64,000 nt of DNA, from NCBI RefSeq assembly GCF_000764305.2, contig NW_025936659.1, positions 310,001 through 374,000 on the forward strand, written 5' to 3'. Position numbers and translations under genes: made by a program. The stretch comes from Hyalella azteca. Its lineage: Eukaryota; Arthropoda; Malacostraca; Amphipoda; Hyalellidae. Shown here one piece after another: positions 24,601-36,600 of this stretch. The stretch's first letter is position 1, and each line of letters begins with the position of its first letter. Under the pieces are notes generated by a model. It was not told where the DNA came from, searched no databases, and worked only from the letters and a program-made list of their open reading frames with translations.

Positions 24601-27600
24601 TAATTATTGGTGTCTTATCTCTGGCTGAACGGGCGGTTGAGTTAGCATAATCCGATAAGGATTGATATAGGTTTGTATAGCACTCAAGTATGTACATATT
24701 TGGTTGCTGCTGAGTAGACTTTGAAGTATTTCCTCAAAAATATCATTGTTTTTGCTTCTACGATGAACGTAAATTAGGTTACAAAACTCGCGACAAGCAG
24801 AACTAATAGAGTGATTTGCATTTGTTTTCATTATGTCCGATTGATTTCATGAAAATAAAACTCCTGACGGCTCCTTTGTCCTGCTCTTTCTTTGTCACTC
24901 TGCTCCGTTCTTAATTTGAGATTATATATGCCAGTATATGTATTGACTTGCTTATCGCGGTAAGTGAATGCATGTGAACGTTAACAGATCCTTTTCACAC
25001 TGAATGTTATTGATATAAGTGACTGTATTTATAAGATGCAATTTTACCTTTAGAATAATGGTAAATTTTGAACGCTATTGCAAGTTTGTAAATAATGATA
25101 CTTCTTCAATAATTTCTGCAACTTTTGATGCCACTGTCTGTAAGTGCATTTTTGTACGTGAGATTTCTCAACAAATTTGCCGATGAAATTTTTCATCTCA
25201 TTTGTTTATATCGTTCTCAAGATTTCTCGGCGCTTCCTATTTTATCAGATGTGTTCTACACCGGCAAGTTACGTTATCCTTATTTCAGGTTAAATGAAAA
25301 TCTTACTTATAATGTCGCTTGCTTTTGAGGTTTCGACTAAAACGCACCTTGGTATGCTCTGCAAACTTGATTTTCAATTAATTGAATACAGGTAGCTTCT
25401 AGAATTTTTACAACAATCAACGTTATAACAATCAACGTGGTCGCTTACTTATTTTAGTTCAATGAAATAATTCAACGTGGAATCGAGATGGCATGTACGA
25501 CGGTCTAAATGAGAATTATATTTAAACTACGCGCGTAACTTCTGAAGAGGCTCAAGCGCGCTGCTGAAAGGCTTCCTTTTCATTTGTTATCTTAGACATC
25601 AAAAGAGCTACCTCTTCCTCGGTATCTCCGCTCTCAAGATTTAAAAAATCAACGCCTTCAATGGGCTGCGGTGAGGTTTGCCACGTGCGTGTGTTCGAGA
25701 GGTGCTCGCGCGACACTCGAGTCGAGAGGGCGGCAATGTCGGGCGCTGAGACGCCATTGACGTTAATAGAGCCTACCTCACCTGATGTAGGATTTTGCAG
25801 TTTATGTTATCGCTAAAACTTGAATTGAAAAATGTAAATAGGGAGTATGGTTGCGCTGAAATTGAAATGGGGAGTTGCGCTGAAAAGAAAATGTAAATGG
25901 TTGCGCTGAAAGGTTGGGTGCTATAAGTATCATTAATAGAGCTTGCATGCTGCGATATGTCGCTGAAATTCATGTTCGACGACGATAATAATCTCTGAAA
26001 TAGCTATTTACTGGAAAAATTATGGTTAGGCTTATCATTATTCAGCGACAGTCCCATTTTGTTCATTATTTCGTTGATTGCCCAACTTTATTATGGAGCT
26101 ATCATACTTTAGATTCACAAATCGTAACATTTTTCTGAGGTTTGTATCGTTAAATATAGTAACACCTAATTACATCTTCTTACTATATAGTAAATATTTC
26201 TTTGGATGTTTGAAGGAAGAGTGGTTGAGTCTTGTGTGGTGTATGATTTGTACAAAATTAACGTACGTAATTAAATAATCTCTATATATAAAAATAGATA
26301 TAATTTGGCATTCTTAAAGCCGACATACTTCTATGTTGCAACGTACATGCCATTTATTTGTAAGCCATTCACACCGATTCAATCCACTGAGAGGAGAACA
26401 TCTTTTTCCATCCGCTTCGTAAACTGATACGTCGCAGTCGCGCCAGCACACGCTGTGAACATAGCATCCCTTTATGAAGAGCCTCAAACTCCGCACCTTT
26501 ATCGTGTTTGATATTCATTTTATTATTACAAGTACCCTTGAAATGGCCTTAACAACACGTGAGTTTTCCATGTCGGTGCCCTCTCATGACCTGCTACTGG
26601 CTTTTTGCTTAACTGGGCCTGTGAACTCCGAGAGCTTTAAAAATTGACGTCGGAATGAACTTTTGGGTTAGAGACTCTTGAGTGTCGTGACATCTCAAAG
26701 TTTCTTGTACGTCGTAAAAATGCTGTTTCAAGGTTGCTAAGTAGCATTCAGCAAACGTCTTCACTTAATGAAAAATTTCTATAAAAAAACTGCTGTCTTT
26801 GTCAGTAATGAATCGTCGTTTGCTTTCCATATCAGCATTAGCTCGTCAAACAAAATACTTGTGTGAGTCAGAATGTAAGCTAGTCGTTGTGGATAAAAAT
26901 TTGTCAATTGAATGTTTTCCTGTCTTACATCAAGACATTTTTGGCCTTCTGACAATATTGCTCTTGATTGCCAGTTGTTTGTTGCGTAAATCACGGTCGT
27001 TTACATGATATCTCTGCTGAGTAAATGCCCCAGAATATCAAGAATTGCTTGGGTTTTGTGGACGCCATTCTGTCCCGGCCAACGCTCCATTGAAGGACAA
27101 TAGCTGTGGCCTGCAGTCACTCACTCACTCAGCTTCATCACATATTCCCTAGACTTCCTCGTTGTTGACCTACATCCCTCGACACCTGACACTTGGCAAT
27201 ACCAGCCTGATTATATTGCTTTGTTTTCATTAATGAACCATTCAAATTCTGGAACTATTTCAAGCCGCGGCCGTGAATATCCCAAATAAGTTTGACCTCG
27301 AAGGTGTCCCTGTGAACTAAGGACGAGGATGCTGTTAATTTAGGCATGAGGATCGGGGTTTGTGCGATCGATAGTGGCATCAGCGTTGGTTGTTAGTGTT
27401 ATATACAAGGGATGCTTTTGATAGTTGCTGATGTTAATGTGGGTTGATATGTGAGTTAATAATATTTACGGGTGTAGTTGCAGTCAGAGGGACATTTATT
27501 AGGGATCATATTGCACTTGACCACAGTTAGGGTGCATCATCCACGCCTGTTAAAGGAACTTCTCTGAAAGCAACTGAACGGAAAACGAAGTTTCTGCTGT

Positions 27601-30600
27601 TAAAATACTTTGTGTATTCAATCTATCTTACCTGAATCATGTTACAAATTTTATATGAATGCTCTTTTTGTGGATAAAACCACGATTTTCTCCAACACCA
27701 TTGAAAGGTTACACATTTCATAACTAGTTTAGAAGTTCAACACTTCTCTCACTTGACCATTCAGTATTCTATATTCCTATTGCATCAAACAAACTATTTA
27801 CTTTGAATCCCTGCTCAATTTATTTATATTATTCAGGAAGTAATAATAACATGAAGCGAAGCAACGCATTTTTTTAATTACGGCTCCGGCGATGGACAAG
27901 TATACCCTGCTTGTAGTTTTTATCTTCGTCAACTACTTTTTCTGGTGCCTCTTTCTGTGACGACATTTAATTTTCATGTTTTTTAAAGTACGAATTCTTA
28001 TTTGGTCTGTGACGAAAAAAGTACTGTGCAAGAAAAGATCTCTCGAGAGGGAGACTTCTTCTGGTGAGGGACATGAAAAAACATTCGTGGTCCCCTTTAC
28101 TTCCTGTGAACTACTCGACGCCATCCATTTCCTTCTGCCATCTTCAATGTTTGGCGTTCTTCCCCGGAGACTGACATCCCTAGCTCAAACTTGATCCCTA
28201 AACCTTCTCAACTCTCCTCTTCTGAAGAACCTGCGCCTCAGTTGAAACATATTAAGATTGATTTTTTTATACTGAAGTCACCCTCGAAATTACCTCTCTT
28301 CTTCAATAATTTATCTGTAAATAATATTTGTAGGAATATCGAGAAAAATTTTGTATGCAACTGAGCAAGAATATTCTGTAAATATTCACTCTAGGCAATT
28401 TCACAGCCAAGGATATTATTTATGTTTCACCGTTAGATGACTCCTGATGCTTGGAAGAAGCTTATTCACGTGAAAAAAATCACGCTTCTAATGTTACCAT
28501 GAAAGATCGTTTCGCAGCACTCCATATGTGGCAGTCAGTGTTTCGTCACGGATGATAGAACGCTACCGACCGTCCGTATCTGTGCCTCCATGGTCGTGCA
28601 CTTGCCTACGATAGCGGTGGTGATAACAAATTTTGCTCACTAACGTAACCAAGTGTCTGGCTATCTTGTACCGTGAAATACGAAGTACAAATAAGTTCGT
28701 TGCTTGTCTAACCCGCTGCTGTTTAGCAGGCATGGAGTGCTTGAATGTATAAATTGTTAAAAGACTTAAGTTAGCATGTACGAGTTCGTATTAAAGCCGT
28801 TGAAATGGAAATATTTCTGAGTGCTTGTATAAAAATTGCGGTAATACGGTTAGGAAATGATTCCCTGGGAACGGTCCTTATATTTGTGAAGTCTGAAAAA
28901 ACACGTCTGGAATCAAACAGAGCAAGAGCATTATCGGGCCCCATTAAATTGAACGCGAAAAGGCCGTGCAGTCCTTATCACACTTTTACCCAGTAGTCAC
29001 CTAACTATGGAGCGCGCCCTATGATACATATATTGTAGTAGGACGCGGTGACACGGCTAGCGCTGCGTGACAAAAGGAAGGAATACTTTAATTTCATGTC
29101 AATATAATGCGTGTTTGATTTTTTCATAATGATATAGTATACAATATATTATGATGTTGATACAATATAGCTGAAATGTAGTTTTTTCGTTATTATTTTT
29201 TTGGCAATGCAGGGTCAGGTGGAAAATTCCCATCGACTCGAAAGTAGGGAATGACCCAAGAAGCTTGGGAAGCACTGCATTTACCTTGCAGTTTCATATA
29301 TATTGGTTTCTAATTATTAAAGTATATTTGTTATTAAATTTCCTGCGGGTTTTGCTAGAAACGATAGAATAATTAATGATGCATAGGGATTATACACGTA
29401 GTGATCATTTTGTCGTAGGTCTTTCCAATTTTTCTTGTGATCGCCTACAACTTGGAGAATCCGTACATCCACGGAGTACTACCCTGTCCCCGCTCCGTAC
29501 TACTAATATTTCATTTTCATACTAACAGCTAATTTTCTTTTAGTCAGTGCGTTATTTATTAACGTATTGAGTAGGTTTACTATTTAAATTTAACTGTGAG
29601 TCACTGGGCGAGGTGGGCGGTGCATTACAAGTGTTGCAAATCATTATCTCATATTAGGTAGTTGAACTTTTCTGAAGTAGAAACAGTGGTGTAAAAATCT
29701 TCAGTGACTTCAAAATTGTTCGCCCAGCATATTTTGCTGGGTGTGACTTCAAAATTGTTCGCCCAGCATATTTTTTAAAAAACCCACAGTTTTGGCACTT
29801 CTGTTATAGAGTAGGCCACGGTTATCTCGAAATTCATGTTTAGTGATCTGAATTAGTTCTATGAGTTATGAGATACAGCCCTTCCAACAGCTCGTCGACG
29901 GACTCACGTTTGTTTTAGTTTTTTTATTTCTTATAATAGAAATAATAAAATCACGAAAGTAAGTAACGAATTAAAGTAAGGAAAATAATGAATTATTTTA
30001 ATATAATAATATATATGAGATGAATTGGCTTTGTAGCTGGGTCACATTGTTTTATATATTTTATAGGTTAGTTCTATTTACGATTATCAGTGAGATTAGT
30101 TAGACCACGCATGTCGGTAAAAATATTTTATATATCAATTCGGGCTCGTTATTTCTAAGTACACGTTGTTTGAGACGTCTATTATCATTACCTACGCGTA
30201 AAAAAGTTGTGTTACTCGACGCAACTCTTGTTTAGTGTGTACAAATCTTGCAAGAAGACTTTTACGTACGTGTTTACATTCCCGAGTCGTTCTCTCGAGA
30301 TCTTATCTTCTGGTGCGCGTCTTAGGCTTTCCTCGAACCGTTCGGCTCGTGCCGACGATTATTTTTACGATTCTGCCTTAGTTTCTTTAAACATGAGCTC
30401 TCTTGCATGTATTGCACGTCGAATCTCTTTGAATAAGAATAGTTAAATATTGCTCATAACAAAAAGTCTTCAAGGTACATATGCCTTCTTTCCTGCAATG
30501 AGCGTTAATTTAGCATTAATAACTCCTAACGCTTTGTTAAAAAGATTATTTATGAAAAGTATGCATTGATAAATATCTATACCTGTGCAGGTGCCAGAGT

Positions 30601-33600
30601 GTGGGGAAGGTGCGGATCACAGAGAGCGCGTCAAGCACTTTGTTTACGACTACGCATACACTACAAAAGACGGACCGATTCCCAAGCTACAGAGATCAGG
30701 AAAATCTGATATTAATGGCAACAATTCCCCGTCTGGCCCCCAGCACACTGACTCAGAAAGTCTCTCATCTGCTGGGCAATCACCTATTGCATTTGATTTA
30801 GGAGAACCGTTGACAAGACCATTGTACTCAACGGCATCCTCTCCCTACGTGCTTCACCCTGATGGGTTCACCTATAGAACATCTCTTTCTAATCTTCCAT
30901 ATAGCTCACTTCCATCGTTTCCTTTGGAGAAACCCGCTGAAACAAATTATAAATCTTTAGGCAACGTAGAGAATGGAACATTTGACGAAGAGCAATTCCT
31001 ATACCGGTGGTCGAGTGGTATAAGCATGGAGGTCGCATCTCCGAGAATGATTAGGAACGATGTGAGAAATAGTTACAGGACAAAATTCCCTTACTCAAGA
31101 AATTGTATGCCACGAAACGAAATGTTTGAAAGAAGTCCGGCACCGAGAAGGCGTAGAAGTTACGCTGTGGATGATCTGGATACAGAATTTAGCAATTGCC
31201 TTTCGGCATATCGAGATTCGGGACCTAGGTCGTTGCCATATTTTCCTCCAGGATGTTCGAAAAAAATTGGAGAAATTACTCCAGAATTTAAGTCGCCTGT
31301 GTCTCTTTTACCGAGATATAATGAAAAACCCGAATGTTTCATGATGTTTAATAAAAATTCACTAAAACAGCATGACGATTCACGCTCAGCCAAACCTCAA
31401 AGTTTATCGGTTAGTGACTCACCACCAGTTTCAATCTCACTCCCGTCTGCACCTCCAAACACTCCGGTCCCTTTTCCTCTAAAGACGCGTCCACATCGAA
31501 CCCTCGGGCTGTCGCCCTATCCCCGCAGACCTCGTGGTAGGGTTTGGCGGCCTTTAGAGATGGCAGCATCTCAGTCCTACGTATTGCCCGACCGCATTTC
31601 GAACGAAGTGCAAACTAGTTCCCCGGTTTTATTGGCCCTTAATTCTCCCGTCAGAACATCTCAATACTCAAATGAAGACGAATCGAAACGTTTTGCAACA
31701 AAGCGACTCCAATGTATTCCCGACATAGCGCCTCCGGCTTCGTCAAAGCTCCCGATTGCTGCAGAAAGTCACCTCCGTGCTTCGCCTCCTGGGCCTCATC
31801 GTTCCGGTGCGAAGCCTCGTCATCGATATCGTGACGATGATTTTACTCGAGAGGATCGTCGTAAACTGCGCCCCTGCGACGACTGGGTGCTGCCGCCTTC
31901 ACCAGAGGAGGCATATTGGCTCGCTGCCAGCCAACACGAGGTAAGGCCTAGCAGCTAGTTGGAGTCTCCTTTCAATTTTATGAGGTATTTATACTACACG
32001 TTGTGCGTCCCGAGCCCAACTGAGAACGAGCATTCCTCTCTTCTCTGTTTAGCAGATTTTCAATTACGGTACAGGAAAACTTACTATAACCACGGATTTT
32101 CAATCGTTTCTAGTTCTATTTCTTTGTAACTTCCAACGAATGTTCTTAGTTTTCTTCTTATCTCGGTTTGAAATCAAAGTCGGTGATCATTGTCTGAAGT
32201 CTTAACAGGTTGAGCTAAATTTTCATCGAAAGGATCATGGTGTTTTATCACGATTTAGCACCAAAATTGTGTGTTCTTTCCTGGAATAAAAAAATTTGGT
32301 CCTAGACCTTGAATACTCGAGCCGAGGCCCTAGACCTTCTATGCACTTGCAGTCTTAACGTTTTGCTTGCAATTGAGCGTCCATGGAGTCGCTGTTATGC
32401 CTTCGGTTGCTGTTGTGATGAGTGCAGTCGTTGCCGTGTTACGCTAATGAGCGCTTCAGGTCAGTCGAGGTCACGTCATAATGAGAAGATTAGAGAGTAA
32501 GAGCCACCGTATTTATAGTCCTCGCTCGGTTTGACCTCGGTTCGACTCTTGCTTCCTGTCTTCTAGGCCTGATGCCCGGGTTCCTCCTGGCTTTCACCTT
32601 AACCTTCAAATTGCCGCATTCATATATAGAACTTTACTTCCGTTTTCCTCTATTTCTGTTTTTATCTCAATCCTAGAATTTGCCTCGTAAATCACACCAC
32701 CATCCAAATTTCAGTACATATACATATTAAATTCTGATCCCGAATCACTCAATTGGTGGTCTGATCTCAATAGTTGAATTTCCAAAGGAAATTTAACTTA
32801 GCCTTTCGAGTTGCTTTGTGAAAATTTTGTTTTAAAGTTCCTGAAGTCTGACATCTTAGATCTTAAATTCACATTTAGAACTTCAATTAATATTGGATAA
32901 TGGTAAATCTAATACCTTTGACATGAAACATATGCAAATGCAAGTAATATTTAAACATCGTCTTTCTTTTGGGACCCCTATCTCCATGCGACGGTATGTT
33001 GTACGTGTAAACCGAGAAAAATTTCTATCAATGAAATATGACTGATCGTTATTTTGAAACCCGTACTCTACTTGTTATATTTTATTTTTTCTTTCAAGCT
33101 ACACTAATTTCAAACATACTTTCTCATAATTCGTAAACATATTTTCAAAATTTCTAAATTTTCAGAATTTCATAAACGAGTTCTAATTATGCTCTTATTT
33201 TTACTCAATCTTTCCAACTGTAGGTGCTATGCCAGATAGAGCGGTGACTAATTAAAAGAGCTTTAACTCCATGAAGGCTTTAATCTTCTACCTTTGTTAA
33301 GCGAGTACTCGTTTTGAGCTATACAAAGACTTGTCCGAATACAAAGGAGTTGCGTGCGAACCATGCGGGCACTTCCGACTTGTGACCGAGGGGACTGTTG
33401 GCTCCCTGAGTGCTGGTGGTTGGTGAGGTGTCGCGCATCATTAATAATCTCTTTGCGATTATATATATATATATATGAAGAGTTTCTTACGAGTTATTTT
33501 ATGTTGGACATTTCTCTCCTGGGAATATAGTTGTTTTCTCCAGATTTTAATTTTTTTCATTTCAGTGGTTTTTATAGTTTTTGTAATCTACTCTACTCTA

Positions 33601-36600
33601 GCGGCATTTACTGTGCTTGCACAGGGAATATGATTGAAATGCCGACGGGAAATTCCGTAGTTTATCAAAAAATTTTATCATGTCAAACGAGATTTTTTTC
33701 CAATGTCTATATTTCATAATATTGCTTGATGTAATTATCTTCGTATCATTTTCAAATTCTCTTTGCTGAAGTTACATTTTCACACCTCAACTTGATTACT
33801 TTTCTTTAAGCTCTTTGCTTTTAATTTACGCTGTAATTTCATCTGTTTGGGCAACTGTTGATTACAGTTATGCTATCAATGAGAACTAATTAAGGCTTTT
33901 CATCTGGTACATTTTTTATATGTTGGGTCTTCAAAGCACTTTCTGAGCCGCCCTAACCTCAGTTTTTGTCACTTCGGTATTTACCATCGCCTTGATAGCG
34001 CCGCCGCTGCTGCTGATGGCGGATACGCCCTTGAAAGTCTAATTGCGTGGACCCTTTGAAGTGCTGAAGCTGCGGGAGTCGTGTCAAGACGCAGTCGAGT
34101 CTCATGCGGTTCTGGTGGAAATTCGTTTCCGTAGCCACTCGAAATTTTGAAATTTTTGTTGGCGAAAAAATTTTGTTTTAAAAGTTTTGTTTACGTTAGC
34201 TATTGCCAAGGAATATCGAATTAAGATAATTAAAAAAATACAACTTTGTTCAGGAAATAGTTGACAAATGTGAATTCCCAACACATTATATTTTGTTTTT
34301 GATTCGTGTTAGAAATTCAACTCGTGTAATTTATCATTATTTTTTTATACTATTGGGATGATGAAGCACGAGAAATAACAATATTGGGCTTCATACATCC
34401 TAAATAAGCCTGAATTTAAACCCGATGACCGAACTGTTGATTGAGTCATGGAATAGTAATTTATGAATCGTGTTTTCGCTGCGAGTTGCGTAACACGTGA
34501 GCCACGAGGAAGTTGCTGTTCCCATTCAGCATATTTATTTCTGGCTCCGCATCGATTTGGTTCTCATCTTGAGCGTGGCTTGCATGCGGAGAAAATTACT
34601 GGAGAGCGTTAAGGAGGATTGAGAGAGCGGCTCGTGGAAAAGTGGGCTGGAGAGGGTCATGCATGCTGTACGGAGTGGGCTGGAGAGGGTCATGCATGCT
34701 GTACGGAGTGGGCTGGAGAGGGACATGCATGCTGTACGGAGTGGGCTGGAGAGGGACATGCATGCTGTACGGAGTGGCCTGGAGAGGGACATGCATGCTG
34801 TACGGAGTGGGCTGGAGAGGGTCTTTCATGCTGTACGGAGTGGGCTGGAGAGGGGCATGTATGCGGTACTGAGTGGGCTGGAGACATTGCATGCGATGCT
34901 GAGTCAAAATTAAGAAAATCAACGTTACTCAGTTTTACCTCGGTTCATTCATATTTGCATATGTCGCAGGTATTCATGACTGCATTCATGTCTCAACGTG
35001 ACAGAGCACAATACAGAGTTCAATGTACTTGAAGTCCATCCAACTTTAGTGCTGAGGACGAATACCGAGAGCCTCACTCTCGGTATGAATAAATTATAAA
35101 ATATTTCTCATCTCGTGCCACAGATCTTAACGAAGTACACGGAAATTTACACTTCCGTGTAGGTATTCCATTGCTAGCTAACCTTAATATCTTCGTTGCT
35201 ATGAAGTCATGCCATGCGTGTCCCCTGTAGCGCAAGGTTTCTGAGGTCGCGACTTCTCGTGTTCCATAATTAAAACTGTTCCAAAACTCCCATCAGCTTC
35301 TACCGAGCGCATAAGAATGATCGATCGATCTTTTGGCCGCTGTGCATACGATAGTAAATGCAGGGCCATTCAATTGAAGGCGGCCTCATATTTATATTTT
35401 TCTGCCGTCCTCGCCTAGACCTTGATTATTTTCAACGTACTAGCATTTTATTCTATTTATTTCTCAACGACTTCAAACTTTTATTTGCCGATTAAGTGTT
35501 AATTAATTTTGTCTCCGCAATTAGGTTTTCATAGTTCTTCTCAAGCTCCATAAATTTGCTCTTATGTCCGCTCCAGCCATGCAAGCTAACAAGAAACCTA
35601 ATTTTTTTCAAGTTGTTAGCTCAGTGTTGGTGAACGGTTTGGTTTCAATGATTACATTGGAAGAAAATGCATTTTTGTTTTAAATCATGTGAAGAGAAAC
35701 ACGTTCTAATTCATGTTAGTAGTTCAAGTTGACGATGGTAAATTATAGAAATGAATATTACCTCGCAAAGTTGCGAAGTCTTTCTCCTTGCAATACATAT
35801 TTATTTTTCTCGGGGTTTGGCTGTAAACTAAATTACCTTAATTCTTACAAATGTACATCGTTACAATTAATTTCTAATGTAAAATTTACTTATTTTCCTA
35901 ATAAAAGGTAACTTCTGAAACTTGAAAAATAATTTTTATGCTTTCTTCAATTTAAATTTAACAACAGTTACATTTGTAAATAAACTAATATCAATTCATG
36001 AGCTATTTAGTGCAGGTAAATTTGGGAAGGAAATTTGCTGGGACTTGATTGCCGAAACACGTTATTCGTGACTTTAGAAGGTCATTTTCCAAGCGTCTGC
36101 AGCTTATCATTGATTCTAATGTGAGGCCCATTGAGTAAAGGTTATTTCATACTAATTCTACATTCATTTTTACATTCTATTTTATCTGTGTTGCTCGAAA
36201 TTTAAATAAAATTTGTCAAATAAAGTTGTTTGAATTTGATGCGATCAATTTTGATTTACAATTGTACATGAAAGTGATGATTTATTAAGGTTGAGAGTCG
36301 TGCTACGGGTATGGTAAGGTCAACTTGTTATCTGAAAGCGTACTTCATCAATCTAAAGGAAGTCTTTAGTTTGTTGTATATTTATTGACTTTAAATTATA
36401 GAGTTGAAGCTTCAAAGCTGCCGAGATGACGGTCGTTTTGAGCCGGCCTCACTAAGAGCTTTATGGCGTTGCTGAAATAGCGTCGTCACGCAATGTTCTC
36501 TGCCACATGCAGTGCAGGGGCCATACTTTCAAAAGTTGTTAGGTGAACGTAAGTACTTACGCTCTATTTTCTTGTCTATGATTGGTGGATACTTTCAAAG

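Noticed and set aside
34642..34894. CRISPR-like regular array
   Set aside because: Direct tandem copies without unique spacers, in an animal intron.
34619..35032. Repetitive open frames on both strands over the 33-bp minisatellite
   Set aside because: Period divisible by three without stops; no splice sites or homology.
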